This document shows positions 17,486-26,594 of a stretch of 64,000 nucleotides of DNA, piece by piece. The number at the start of each line of letters is the position of its first letter. Position 1 is the first letter of the stretch. The notes under the pieces were generated by a model that was not told the DNA's origin, made no database searches, and saw only the letters and a list, made by a program, of their open reading frames with translations. The stretch is from Bacillota bacterium (GTDB lineage: Bacteria > Bacillota > Clostridia > Tissierellales > Sedimentibacteraceae). Where the stretch lies: positions 62,001 to 126,000 of the forward strand of contig JAEWJT010000017.1 in NCBI GenBank assembly GCA_023386345.1, read 5' to 3'. The position numbers and the translations under genes were made by a program.

Positions 17486-18619
17486 TTATTGCATTTTCTT
17501 AATAGCATACATGCTCTTTAAAACTAGCCAATTCTGTGGGAATTTGGGCATTATTGTCCAGTAGGCTGCTCCTTGTATATCGTATTCTTTTATTAGTTTT
17601 AGCTTTGCCTCTATGCTTCTTGCATCCTCAAACCACACTATATGCTCATTGCCATCTACATCATAGTACCTGAAAAATGGCGTCTGTGCTTCTTCGTCAT
17701 ATTCTATTACTGCTCCTACATCTCTTGCTAAATCAACAGCTGCAACATTATTTAGCGATTTTGCGGCAGAGCCTTCAACAAATGGCAGAGTCCAGTCATA
17801 GCCATAGTTTGGTATTCCTATCAATAGTTTTTCATGTGGAATTTGAGTTATAGCGTAATCTAGAACTCCTCTTACTCTGTTTATTGGTGCTACTGGCATA
17901 GGCGGACCGTAGGTATAGCCCCATTCGTAGGTCATTAACAGCAAATTGTCTGCATACTGTCCTAATGCTTTGTAGTCATGTCCCTCGAACAGTAGACCTT
18001 CTTCGCCCTCTGATTCTTTTGCAGCAAGTGCTACAGTTACCTCGTATCCTAATGGATGTAGTGCTTCTGTAAGTTTTTTAATAAAATTAGTAAAGTTGTC
18101 TCTATCATCCTTTGACAAATATTCAATATCAACATCTATACCAGCATAATTTTTTTCTTGTAAGGTTTTAATTATATTTTGTATTAAAACATTTTGTGCG
18201 TTTTCATCCTTTAGCATCATGCTTGCCTTTACGCTATTGAAAGTTCCATCAGCATTTATAGTTGTTAAAAGCATAAGTGGAGCAACATTATTTTCTATTG
18301 CTGTTTCAATCAGTTCATCGTCATTTAGCTCTATTAAACTGCCATCTAAATTAAAACCATAGCTAAAAGGGGTTATATTGGTAAGATAAGGCATGGCTTC
18401 ATATAAAGAATCCTCCTTTATATGAGGATAGGCATATCCGTTTATTACAACCTCTCTTTCTTCCTCGTTTTCTCCATTAGTTATAACTATAGTTTGCCCT
18501 ACGACAAGTCTATTTGGATCGGATAATCTGTTATCATAAATAATTTTTTGGGGAGTAGTATTATATAGCTTTGATATGGAATATAGGTTTTCACCAGGCT
18601 TAACAACGTGTATTATCAT
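17486..18619 (-). CDS. LysM domain / glycosyl hydrolase family 18 protein (spore germination type)
   Basis: A 377-residue protein with one N-terminal LysM peptidoglycan-binding domain (VVKPGENLYSISKLYNTTPQ, residues 4-47) and a GH18 catalytic barrel (about 60-370). The active-site strand GIDVDIEY carries the D-x-D-x-E pattern of GH18 enzymes. This LysM plus GH18 layout is that of YaaH/SleL-type cortex-lytic or spore-coat enzymes, so it points to a spore-former. As in that family there is no classical signal peptide. It is transcribed alone; the substrate, cortex muramic-lactam peptidoglycan, is inferred from the family. Confidence 0.88.
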   Translation of the reverse strand: MIIHVVKPGENLYSISKLYNTTPQKIIYDNRLSDPNRLVVGQTIVITNGENEEEREVVINGYAYPHIKEDSLYEAMPYLTNITPFSYGFNLDGSLIELNDDELIETAIENNVAPLMLLTTINADGTFNSVKASMMLKDENAQNVLIQNIIKTLQEKNYAGIDVDIEYLSKDDRDNFTNFIKKLTEALHPLGYEVTVALAAKESEGEEGLLFEGHDYKALGQYADNLLLMTYEWGYTYGPPMPVAPINRVRGVLDYAITQIPHEKLLIGIPNYGYDWTLPFVEGSAAKSLNNVAAVDLARDVGAVIEYDEEAQTPFFRYYDVDGNEHIVWFEDARSIEAKLKLIKEYDIQGAAYWTIMPKFPQNWLVLKSMYAIKKMQ

Positions 18620-18754
18620 AGGTATATCCTTTCGATATGTATTTTAATTTATCTGTATAAATAATTATAAATTAAATATTGTAATGGTATAGTAGAAAAC
18701 TCATATGTATCACACAGATAAATTATTATAATTATATGAAATACAAATCATTTT

Positions 18755-18790
18755 AATGCAAAAAAACTGCCACATTTTATGTGACAGTTT
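18755..18790 (-). terminator. terminator after the HD-GYP gene
   Basis: AAACTGCCACAT (18764-18775) pairs with ATGTGACAGTTT (18779-18790) with one mismatch, followed on the minus strand by T residues. Confidence 0.82.
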
Positions 18791-18809
18791 ATAATAAATT
18801 GTATAATTC

Positions 18810-19970
18810 CTATGATGTTTTTCTAAGCTTTTCTTCGTAGTCTGTTGGACTTGTACCATTGTTAGCATTGTATGGGAAGTTAGGATTTTCATATCCCATT
18901 CCAATTATCGTTACATTTGTATATTTAATATTTTGTGATAAATCAATGTTTTTACTTGTAGTTCCATCAGGATAAATTATGCGGATTACCGGTCTTAGCG
19001 GATTTATTTGAAGATTTTTTACTACAATTGCTAAATTGCCATCGCTAAGGTTGACAAAAGTTCCAATAGGATAAGCAGCAATGTTTTTCAAAAATGCTTT
19101 TAGTATTTCATAATCAAAATGAGTATCGACACAGCCCATCACGTACTCTATCGCTTCGTTAGGAAAACAAGCTCTTCTATAAGAACGAGTAGAGGTCAAA
19201 GCGTCATATACGTCTGCTACTGCTAAAATTTTCGAATATAGAGGTATTTCATTACCCTTTAAGCCATGAGGATATCCTGTTCCATCAAATTTTTCGTGAT
19301 GACATTCTATACCTCTTATAACAGCATCAGATACAATATGCAATTTTTTTAACTGATTTGCAGCAATTACAGGATGTAATTTCATTACATCATACTCCTC
19401 TGGAGTAAGAAGATCTGGTTTGTTTGTAATTTCAGTAGGAATCATCATTTTTCCTAAATCGTGCAGCAAGGCACACATTGCTAATTCTGTTAGCATATGC
19501 TCATTTAGATTTAGGGTGATGCCCATAGTTATGCTTAAAATAGTAACACAAAGACAATGTCTATATGTATAGTCATCATAGCTTTTTAAATCAATGAGGT
19601 TTATGATTATATCCTCTTTTGATAAAATTTCTATAACTAACTTTTTAGCCATTTTCGCAATGTTTTCTACAATATGTATATTCAATTCTCCGCGTTTGTC
19701 TTTAAAATGATTGAAATTTTTCTTTATATCAACTAAAATTTTTGCTTTAAGCTTCTCATTGATGACTTCTTCTGGGACAATGTCATTTGTAATTTCATTT
19801 TCAACATAAACGCCGATTATCTCATGATATTTTATTTTTCTGATAAACAAGTTGTTTAAGGTTTGTCCCTTAGTTAGTAATGGTAAACTAAAGGAATCCG
19901 TTATTGTTAAGTTAACATCCTTGGCTAAAACCATGTTAGGTTTTAATAGCTCCGTAGGAATAAATAGCAT
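18810..19970 (-). CDS. HD-GYP domain c-di-GMP phosphodiesterase
   Basis: A 386-residue cytosolic protein. Residues 1-110 form an unassigned N-terminal region (MLFIPTELLKPNMVLAKDVN, common before HD-GYP domains). The HD-GYP domain has HD at 170-171 (LLHDLGKMMIP), the second histidine pair in ECHHEKFDG and the diagnostic GTGYPHGLKGNEIP at about 230-243. All metal and motif residues expected of active c-di-GMP phosphodiesterases are visible. GGGGTGG is the ribosome binding site. It is divergent from dapA. With three GGDEF/HD-GYP genes in this window, c-di-GMP signalling is prominent here. Confidence 0.92.
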   Translation of the reverse strand: MLFIPTELLKPNMVLAKDVNLTITDSFSLPLLTKGQTLNNLFIRKIKYHEIIGVYVENEITNDIVPEEVINEKLKAKILVDIKKNFNHFKDKRGELNIHIVENIAKMAKKLVIEILSKEDIIINLIDLKSYDDYTYRHCLCVTILSITMGITLNLNEHMLTELAMCALLHDLGKMMIPTEITNKPDLLTPEEYDVMKLHPVIAANQLKKLHIVSDAVIRGIECHHEKFDGTGYPHGLKGNEIPLYSKILAVADVYDALTSTRSYRRACFPNEAIEYVMGCVDTHFDYEILKAFLKNIAAYPIGTFVNLSDGNLAIVVKNLQINPLRPVIRIIYPDGTTSKNIDLSQNIKYTNVTIIGMGYENPNFPYNANNGTSPTDYEEKLRKTS

Positions 19971-20204
19971 CTTGCCACCCCTGTAAAAATATTTAAAGTC
20001 GGATAATATATTTTACAATATATTTGAAAATTATGCAATAAAAAAATAAAAATAAACATATAAATATAGTATATTAATTTTGGGGGGTATGCAAATTAAA
20101 ACCTAAAAGTAAAAAGTGATAAATAGAAGCTTTAAGAGGTATAAAGGTTCAATATATTTGTGCGATTATAATTATAAATTGGTAAAAAGAAAGAGGTATG
20201 AGAT

Positions 20205-21086
20205 ATGAGTATATTTAAAGGCGCAGCTACAGCGTTAATTACGCCATTTAAAAATGGCTTAATCGATTTTGATAAATTTGGAGACTTTATAGAATGGCAA
20301 ATATCAGAGAATATAGATGCCTTGGTGGTTGCAGGTACAACAGGAGAATCTGCTACCATTAGTAATATTGAGCATAAGGCTCTCATGACTTATGCAGTAG
20401 ATAAGGTTAATAAAAGAGTACCTGTTATAATAGGAACAGGAAGCAATAATACCTTACATAGCCTTGAGCTTACTAAGGATGCAAAGGAAGCAGGAGCAGA
20501 CGCAGTATTAATAGTTACTCCATACTATAATAAAACAACTCAGTCCGGAATAATAAAGCATTTTACTTATATTGCAGATAGAGTTGATATACCAATAATC
20601 ATGTATAATATTCCGTCCAGAACAGGGCTTCATATGAGTGTTGACTCAGTAGTTGAATTATCAAAACATTCAAATATTGTGGCTATAAAAGAATCAAGTG
20701 GAGATATATCCTATGTTGCAGATATTGCAAGTAAAGTTTCAGAGGATTTTTATATTTATTCAGGAAATGATGATATGATAGTTCCAATTTTATCACTTGG
20801 CGGAAAGGGAGTAATTTCAGTTTTATCAAATGTCATGCCAAAACAAACACACACTATGGTTATGGACTATTTGAGCGGAGATGTTTATTCTGCCACGAAT
20901 TTACAGTTAAAGCTATATAACTTTATATCTTCATTATTTATTGAAACAAGTCCAATACCGGTAAAAACATGCTTAAATCTTTTAGGTTTTGATGTAGGTG
21001 ATTTAAGAATGCCATTGTTTGAAATGGAGGAAAAAAATAAAAATATATTAATTACTAGATTAAAAGAATTAGGATTTGAGTTATGA
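20205..21086 (+). CDS. dapA: 4-hydroxy-tetrahydrodipicolinate synthase
   Basis: DapA condenses pyruvate with aspartate-semialdehyde, the first committed step to diaminopimelate and lysine. The 293 residues are full length. The Schiff-base lysine is Lys162 in AIKESSGD; the proton-relay tyrosine lies in MYNIPSRTG, and the GTTGES phosphate-like loop is present near residue 44. AAAGAGG precedes ATG 20205. It overlaps dapB by four bases (ATGA), so the two are translationally coupled and lead a four-gene operon. I found no lysine riboswitch in the 234-nt upstream gap. Confidence 0.97.
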   Translation: MSIFKGAATALITPFKNGLIDFDKFGDFIEWQISENIDALVVAGTTGESATISNIEHKALMTYAVDKVNKRVPVIIGTGSNNTLHSLELTKDAKEAGADAVLIVTPYYNKTTQSGIIKHFTYIADRVDIPIIMYNIPSRTGLHMSVDSVVELSKHSNIVAIKESSGDISYVADIASKVSEDFYIYSGNDDMIVPILSLGGKGVISVLSNVMPKQTHTMVMDYLSGDVYSATNLQLKLYNFISSLFIETSPIPVKTCLNLLGFDVGDLRMPLFEMEEKNKNILITRLKELGFEL

Positions 21087-21835
21087 TTACTAAGATTATT
21101 CTATCCGGCTGTACAGGAGCGATGGGCAAGGCGATAATTGATGCTTTGAAAAATGAAAGCGATCTAAAAATTGTAGCAGGAATTTGCAATTCAGTAGATG
21201 TAAAGCTTGATTTTCCTGTTTACAACAGATTTTCTAATATAGTAGAAGAAGCGGATATGATAATTGATTTTTCAAATAAATATTTGTTAGAGGATATACT
21301 TGAATATGCAGATAGAAAGAACTTAAAGCTTATACTTGCAAGCACAGGTTATAGTAGCTATGATGAGGAAAAGATATTTGCTATGTCTAAAAAAATAGCA
21401 ATATTTAGAAGTTCAAACATGTCCTATGGTGTGCATTTGATGATAAAGCTGACAGAGTATGCAGTTAAGTTGCTTGGGAAAGATTATGAGATTGAAATTA
21501 TTGAGGAACATGGGGGCAAAAAAATAGATGCACCAAGTGGAACTGTCAAGATGATTTTAGGCTCAATAAAAAACAATGTAGACTATAATCCTGAGATGAT
21601 ATATAACAGAGAGGGGTTACTCAATGGCAGAAAAAAGACAGACATTGGAATTCACAGCATAAGAGGAGGGGGACTTATAGGAAACCATACTGTAATGTTT
21701 GTAGGTGACGGAGATATTATAAAAATTGAGCATAATACCTTATCTAAAGAGATATACGCTAAAGGGGCCATAAATGCAGCAAAGTTTATTGTCGATAAAA
21801 AGAAAGGGTATTTTAAATTTGATGATTTGGTTTAA
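21083..21835 (+). CDS. dapB: 4-hydroxy-tetrahydrodipicolinate reductase
   Basis: DapB reduces the DapA product with NAD(P)H. The nucleotide-binding glycine motif is SGCTGAMGKAI at the N-terminus. The active-site region EEHGGKKIDAPSGT keeps the catalytic histidine and the substrate lysine (E. coli His159 and Lys163 by alignment), but the usual second histidine of the HH pair is glycine. Length, 250 residues, is normal. Start ATG 21083 overlaps the dapA stop. The 87-nt gap to dapH contains a small hairpin. Confidence 0.96.
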   Translation: MITKIILSGCTGAMGKAIIDALKNESDLKIVAGICNSVDVKLDFPVYNRFSNIVEEADMIIDFSNKYLLEDILEYADRKNLKLILASTGYSSYDEEKIFAMSKKIAIFRSSNMSYGVHLMIKLTEYAVKLLGKDYEIEIIEEHGGKKIDAPSGTVKMILGSIKNNVDYNPEMIYNREGLLNGRKKTDIGIHSIRGGGLIGNHTVMFVGDGDIIKIEHNTLSKEIYAKGAINAAKFIVDKKKGYFKFDDLV

Positions 21836-21883
21836 TGCTGCATATTATTTCTACTTTATTTGAAATTATAAATAATAAGTTAC

Positions 21884-21902
21884 TTGCCTATTGTTTAGGC
21901 AA
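21884..21902 (+). other. intraoperonic hairpin before dapH
   Basis: TTGCCTA (21884-21890) pairs with TAGGCAA (21896-21902), loop of five. There is no T run. It lies about 10 nt before the dapH ribosome binding site and might affect dapH expression or mRNA stability. Confidence 0.35.
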
Positions 21903-21922
21903 TAAAATTAAGGGGGAATTAT

Positions 21923-22639
21923 TTGTTGGATTTTAATTTTGAAGATTCATATGCTCTTGCTAATTATATAAAAAATGCAAAAAAACAAACTCCTGTTAAG
22001 ATAATATTGCAGGGGAAAATTAAAAAGGTAGATTTTATGACTTTAAAATCTATACAATCAAAGGAAATAGCAATAGTATTTGGTGAATACGATGAAGTGA
22101 AAAAACTTATATCTGAAAATAAAAAATATATTAGATCCTACCATATAGAAGCAGATAGAAGAAATTCTGCTATACCGCTTTTAGATATTAAAAATGTGGA
22201 TGCAAGAATAGAGCCGGGGGCAATAATAAGAAAACATGTGACTATTGGCAAGGGTGCTATAGTAATGATGGGTGCAGTTATTAATGTAGGTGCTGTAATT
22301 GGCGAGGGTACAATGGTTGATATGAATGCTGTTATAGGAGCAAGAGGAATTATAGGCAAAAATGTTCATATTGGAGCTGGTGCAGTTATAGCAGGGATAT
22401 TGGAACCACCTAGCAAAGCACCTGTTATTATTGAAGATGATGTTCTAATTGGAGCTAATGCAGTTGTGCTAGAGGGTGTGAAGATTGGAAAAGGTGCTGT
22501 TGTGGGAGCATTATCTGTGGTCACAGAGGATGTTGAGGAAAACAGCGTAGTGGTCGGCTGCCCGGCTAGGAAAATAAAAAACCGAGATGAGCTTGATAGC
22601 AAAAAGGTAGAGATACTTGAAGATTTGAGGGAGCTATGA
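21923..22639 (+). CDS. dapH: tetrahydrodipicolinate N-acetyltransferase
   Basis: DapH acetylates tetrahydrodipicolinate using acetyl-CoA, which defines the acetylase branch of the lysine pathway. The 238 residues have the DapH N-terminal domain (about 1-85) and a left-handed beta-helix of hexapeptide repeats (IGKGAIVMMGAVINVGAVIG and similar, about 95-210). The start is TTG, at 21923 or the adjacent 21926, with AGGGGGAA upstream; no ATG fits. It overlaps the following aminotransferase gene by four bases. Confidence 0.95.
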   Translation: MLDFNFEDSYALANYIKNAKKQTPVKIILQGKIKKVDFMTLKSIQSKEIAIVFGEYDEVKKLISENKKYIRSYHIEADRRNSAIPLLDIKNVDARIEPGAIIRKHVTIGKGAIVMMGAVINVGAVIGEGTMVDMNAVIGARGIIGKNVHIGAGAVIAGILEPPSKAPVIIEDDVLIGANAVVLEGVKIGKGAVVGALSVVTEDVEENSVVVGCPARKIKNRDELDSKKVEILEDLREL

Positions 22640-23835
22640 GTGAGTTATATTTAAAAGATGAAGAATATATTGCTAATACATATACTAGAGTACATCTTGA
22701 ACCTAAATATGGTGAGGGTAGTTATTTAATTGATATAAACAATGAGCGATACTTGGATATGTACAGTGGAATAAGTGTAAGCTTAGCAGGTCATTCTGAA
22801 AAATCAATTATTGAAGCTATAATAGAGCAATCTAATAAGTATATTCATTTATCAAATAATTTTATATGCAGACCAGCAGTGGAGCTTGCTGAAATTCTAG
22901 TAAAAAATACTTTTGCACAAAAAGTATTTTTTACAAATTCTGGGACAGAGGCAAACGAGACTGCTATAAAGATTGCTCGAAAATATGGCAAAAACAGAGG
23001 GAAAACTAAAATTCTATCTGCCTATAATTCGTTTCATGGTAGAACTATGGGTAGCTTATCCCTGACAGCCCAAGAAAAATATCAAGAGAGTTTTAAGCCT
23101 CTTCTTGAAAATGTGGAATATTTTGAACTTAATAATGCTGATGATTTAGAGGAGAAGTTATCTGATGAAGTATCAGCTGTTTTTATTGAGCTAGTTCAAG
23201 GAGAGGGAGGCGTAGTTTTAGCAGATAAGTCTTTTTTGCAAAAACTTTCTAATCTTTCAGAAAAATATGATTTTTTAATTGTTATTGATGAAATACAAAC
23301 AGGACTAGGAAGAACAGGTAAGTTTTTAGCCTGTGAGCATTTTGATATTAAGCCTGATATAGTTACAGTGGCAAAAGGCTTAGGCGGGGGACTTCCAATT
23401 GGAGCAGCTCTATTAGGAAGCAAGTGCAAGGACATTTTGTCTAAAGGAGAGCATGGTTCAACTTTTGCTCCAAATCCTGTTGCGAGTGCTGCTGGACTTG
23501 CTGTATTAAAAATTATACTTGAAGATAGATTTTTAAATGATATTAACAGAAAAAGTGAGTATATCATCAGTAATTTAAGAAAAATAAAAAATTCACACCC
23601 CGATATAATTAATGATATTCGTGGCATAGGATTAATGATAGGAATAGATGTAGGAGAATTTGCACAATTAATTAAAGAAAAAGCGTTTAAAAATAAATTA
23701 TTGTTAAACACTACAGCAAATAAAATTATTCGACTATTGCCAGCATTAAACATAAGTTATGAAGAGATAGATAGGTTTATTAAAATATTTTCTCACATAA
23801 TTTTCGGAACTAATGTTGATTTACTTAAATTATAA
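22636..23835 (+). CDS. class III aminotransferase (ArgD-like; probable N-acetyl-diaminopimelate aminotransferase)
   Basis: A 399-residue PLP enzyme of the acetylornithine/ornithine aminotransferase fold. Visible motifs are FTNSGTEANETAIKIARKYG, VIDEIQTGLGRTG and the PLP lysine in TVAKGLGGGLPIG. By sequence alone it would be called ArgD. Its place as the last gene of a dapA-dapB-dapH operon, overlapping dapH by ATGA, makes the N-acetyl-2-amino-6-oxopimelate aminotransferase step the likelier job; dual function is also possible. No N-acetyl-diaminopimelate deacetylase gene follows. No clear terminator is seen after it. Confidence 0.9.
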   Translation: MSELYLKDEEYIANTYTRVHLEPKYGEGSYLIDINNERYLDMYSGISVSLAGHSEKSIIEAIIEQSNKYIHLSNNFICRPAVELAEILVKNTFAQKVFFTNSGTEANETAIKIARKYGKNRGKTKILSAYNSFHGRTMGSLSLTAQEKYQESFKPLLENVEYFELNNADDLEEKLSDEVSAVFIELVQGEGGVVLADKSFLQKLSNLSEKYDFLIVIDEIQTGLGRTGKFLACEHFDIKPDIVTVAKGLGGGLPIGAALLGSKCKDILSKGEHGSTFAPNPVASAAGLAVLKIILEDRFLNDINRKSEYIISNLRKIKNSHPDIINDIRGIGLMIGIDVGEFAQLIKEKAFKNKLLLNTTANKIIRLLPALNISYEEIDRFIKIFSHIIFGTNVDLLKL

Positions 23836-23933
23836 TAAATTCCAAGTATCAGAGTATTTGTATTAATGTTTTTTAAAGAACAATTTTAAAACTATCTTTA
23901 TTAGATGATTTTATACTATCTTGTACTTTTTTA

Positions 23934-23962
23934 TTGTAAACTTAAACCAGCCTTGTTATAAT
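23934..23962 (+). promoter_or_regulatory. promoter for the glycerophosphodiesterase gene
   Basis: TTGTAA (23934-23939), a 17-nt spacer and a perfect TATAAT (23957-23962), which fits a vegetative sigma-A promoter. Transcription would start near 23969. Confidence 0.75.
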
Positions 23963-23983
23963 ATAAGCATCAAAGTATAAAAA

Positions 23984-24001
23984 AGCGAAACAAGTTTCGC
24001 T
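23984..24001 (+). other. leader hairpin of the glycerophosphodiesterase gene
   Basis: AGCGAAAC and GTTTCGCT form a perfect 8-bp stem with a two-base gap in the 5' leader, about 15 nt after the predicted transcription start. It could stabilise the mRNA; it is not followed by a T run. Confidence 0.4.
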
Positions 24002-24032
24002 CTATTTTCAGAGCTATGAGGAGGCTTAGATT

Positions 24033-24755
24033 ATGACTAAGGTTTGGGCACATAGGGGTGCAAGTGGATATTATCCAGAAAATACAATGTCATCTTTTGA
24101 AGAAGCTGTAAGGCAAAAAGCTGATGGTATAGAGTTAGATGTTCATTTGAGCAAGGACGGATATTTAGTAGTATGTCACGATGAAACTTTGAATAGGACA
24201 ACTAATGGAAAGGGTTTTATTAAACAGTATGATTTATATGAGCTAAAGCAATTGGATGCAGGCTCGTGGTTTGACAAAAGATTTAAGGGTGAAAAAATTC
24301 CTTTGTTAGAGGAAGCTATAGATTTAGTTAAACGTTCTAATATGGAATTAAACATTGAAATTAAAGCTGGTTCAATATTTTATCCCGGTATAGAGGAAAA
24401 AGTATTGAAGATGATAGATAAGTATGGAATAAGGAACAAGGTTATAATATCATCGTTTGACCATTATTCCTTAGTTAAAATTAAAAATATAGACAAGGAC
24501 ATAAAAACTGGAATTTTGTACACAGAGGCACTGTATAAGCCTATTAATTATATGAAAACTACAGGAGCAAATGCCTTGCATCCAAACTATATTACTTTGA
24601 CAAAGGACATTGTTGAGGAGGCGCATGCTTTAGGGATAGATATTAATACCTACACTGTAAACATTGAAGAACACATAAGGTTTATTAAGGCAATGAATGT
24701 TAATGCTATTATAACAAATTATCCAGACCTTGCAAAAACAATACTAATGGAATAG
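24033..24755 (+). CDS. glycerophosphodiester phosphodiesterase
   Basis: A 240-residue GDPD-family TIM barrel that hydrolyses glycerophosphodiesters to glycerol-3-phosphate and an alcohol. The catalytic and metal residues are in place: AHRGASGYYPENT at the N-terminus, GIELDVHLSKDG near residue 37, and HDETLNRTTNG. There is no signal peptide, so it is the cytosolic (UgpQ-like) type. TGAGGAGG precedes ATG 24033. It has its own promoter and a perfect bidirectional terminator, so it is a single-gene unit. Confidence 0.95.
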   Translation: MTKVWAHRGASGYYPENTMSSFEEAVRQKADGIELDVHLSKDGYLVVCHDETLNRTTNGKGFIKQYDLYELKQLDAGSWFDKRFKGEKIPLLEEAIDLVKRSNMELNIEIKAGSIFYPGIEEKVLKMIDKYGIRNKVIISSFDHYSLVKIKNIDKDIKTGILYTEALYKPINYMKTTGANALHPNYITLTKDIVEEAHALGIDINTYTVNIEEHIRFIKAMNVNAIITNYPDLAKTILME

Positions 24756-24778
24756 AACTGATTATGATTATAATTTTT

Positions 24779-24806
24779 AAAAGAGTGAAGCTTGCTTCAC
24801 TCTTTT
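24779..24806. terminator. bidirectional terminator
   Basis: A perfect 13-bp inverted repeat (AAAAGAGTGAAGC, 24779-24791 and 24794-24806) with only two loop bases separates the convergent GDPD and GNAT genes. It even includes the stop codon of the minus-strand gene. Confidence 0.88.
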
Positions 24807-25209
24807 ATCTTACATATCCTACCATATGCTTATCAGCTAATTTTTTAAAACCGAATGACTGATAAAATTTATTGTCAACCTCATCTTCCAAGTCTGTTAT
24901 AACTAAAAACATTCGAACATCAGCGTATTTTTGCATTATTGTCTTGAAAAGATACGAGCCAATTCCTTGTTTTTGATATTCTGGATCAACTATCAAATCT
25001 TGTACTAATAAAGCATGTTCACCATCTCCAAGGCATCTAACAAAACCAATCAATCTATTATCATCAAATGCTCCTAAAATATATAAGGAATTATCAAATG
25101 CTTGTACCAATTTTTCATCATCTTTTAGATAAGCATTCCAAGATTCTTTTCTATATATATCCTTTACCGACTCAATTAATTTTGAATTAAATTCTTTATA
25201 GTTAATCAT
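24805..25209 (-). CDS. GNAT-family N-acetyltransferase
   Basis: A 134-residue acetyltransferase of the minimal GNAT size. Motif A reads LIVDPEYQKQGIGSYLFK, followed by FYQSFGFKKL. The substrate is unknown. It lies 14 nt downstream of the MATE transporter gene and is probably co-transcribed with it, so a role in modifying a compound that the transporter exports is conceivable but unproven. Confidence 0.9.
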   Translation of the reverse strand: MINYKEFNSKLIESVKDIYRKESWNAYLKDDEKLVQAFDNSLYILGAFDDNRLIGFVRCLGDGEHALLVQDLIVDPEYQKQGIGSYLFKTIMQKYADVRMFLVITDLEDEVDNKFYQSFGFKKLADKHMVGYVR

Positions 25210-25223
25210 TGAATATTACTCCT

Positions 25224-26594
25224 TTAATTTATAAGATTATTTATCCATTTTCCACTTTTATATCTTCTTAATACTATAAAAAGCTTGATTATTTCTTCAC
25301 TAAATACTATAGCTAAAACATACTCTAAAGGTAACTTTAATACCATAACTGAGAAGAATGCTAAAGGTATCCCAACAAGCCAAATAGCTACCATATCTAA
25401 GTACATGCAAAACTTTGTATCTCCGCCAGCTCTGAGTATCCCGCAGATGAATAAATACCCGAACATTTTAGGAGTCATATACAATGAAAATACAACCAAT
25501 ACTCTTTCTAGTAATATATTGGTTTGCGTATCAAATTTATACATACCAACAATAGCATGTCTTGCGAAAAATAAAGCAAAGGTCATTATAACATTTAGGG
25601 CTAAGCATATTTTCAAAAATATTTTGCTATAATCAGTAGCTTTTTTAATATTATTTTGTCCTATCTCATTTCCAAGCATAACTGCGGTAGCATTTCCAAG
25701 TCCGAAGAACATTGCCTGAAACAAATCGTTAATTATATAAGCAACCTGCACAACTGCAATAGCAGAAGGTCCTATCATTCCATATGCTATATAGTAAACA
25801 GTGTTTCCTAAGGCCCATGTTGATTCAGAAACTATAACTGGAAAAGATGTTTTTAAAGTATCTTTAAGCATTTTAAAATCCCAAGACATATATTCCTTTA
25901 TTGAGCCAGCAAGAGGATGATCCTTGGATTTAAATATATATACAAACATTAGTATAAATTCTAAGACTCTTGCTATTACAGTAGCTATAGCAGCTCCTGC
26001 AACTCCAAGATTTGGGAACCCTGCTTTTCCGAAAATTAGAAGATAATTAAGCACTGCATTGGTAAGGATAGCTATAAGGCTTACAATTGTGGGTGCATTA
26101 ACCTTATGAACAGGTCTTGAGCTAAAGCTTGCAGCAAATGAAAGAGCTGTTACTACATATGAGGCTGTTATAATTTTTAAATATGTTATTCCATCTTTTA
26201 TAACCTCAGCATCTTTAGCAAATAATGATATTATAGGTTCGGCAAATACAAATGCTATGATCGTGGTAGCTAGTGATAATACAAGGCCTAAGAATAAATT
26301 CATTCCAAATATTTTTTTAATATTTTTAACATCCTTTACCCCCCAATATTGAGCGATAAATATTGATGATCCACTATAAATTCCAAAGCATACCATTGAA
26401 AAAATAAAGAACACTCTATTTGCAATGGCAACACCAGCTAATGGATTTTCTCCAAGTTGTCCTACCATTATTGAATCAAGCATATTTAAAGCGATGCCCA
26501 TAAGGTTTTGTAAAACTACTGGTATGGCAATCACTAGCATTGATTTATAAAAAGTTTTATCCATTTTAAGTCTTTTTTCCATTATTACACACAT
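25224..26594 (-). CDS. MATE-family efflux transporter
   Basis: A 456-residue, 12-span multidrug and toxic-compound extrusion protein in two homologous halves (ALNMLDSIMVGQLGENPLAG near the start is typical). It exports organic compounds in exchange for Na+ or H+; the substrate cannot be told. The start is uncertain: AAAGG abuts the first ATG (26594) and is about 12 nt from the second (26582), so the second ATG, or Met11, may be used. It forms a two-gene unit with a GNAT gene. Confidence 0.93.
   Translation of the reverse strand: MCVIMEKRLKMDKTFYKSMLVIAIPVVLQNLMGIALNMLDSIMVGQLGENPLAGVAIANRVFFIFSMVCFGIYSGSSIFIAQYWGVKDVKNIKKIFGMNLFLGLVLSLATTIIAFVFAEPIISLFAKDAEVIKDGITYLKIITASYVVTALSFAASFSSRPVHKVNAPTIVSLIAILTNAVLNYLLIFGKAGFPNLGVAGAAIATVIARVLEFILMFVYIFKSKDHPLAGSIKEYMSWDFKMLKDTLKTSFPVIVSESTWALGNTVYYIAYGMIGPSAIAVVQVAYIINDLFQAMFFGLGNATAVMLGNEIGQNNIKKATDYSKIFLKICLALNVIMTFALFFARHAIVGMYKFDTQTNILLERVLVVFSLYMTPKMFGYLFICGILRAGGDTKFCMYLDMVAIWLVGIPLAFFSVMVLKLPLEYVLAIVFSEEIIKLFIVLRRYKSGKWINNLIN

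Noticed and set aside
19971..20204. Possible lysine riboswitch before dapA
   Set aside because: The gap is long enough, but I could not find the conserved multi-helix core or a terminator/antiterminator pair.
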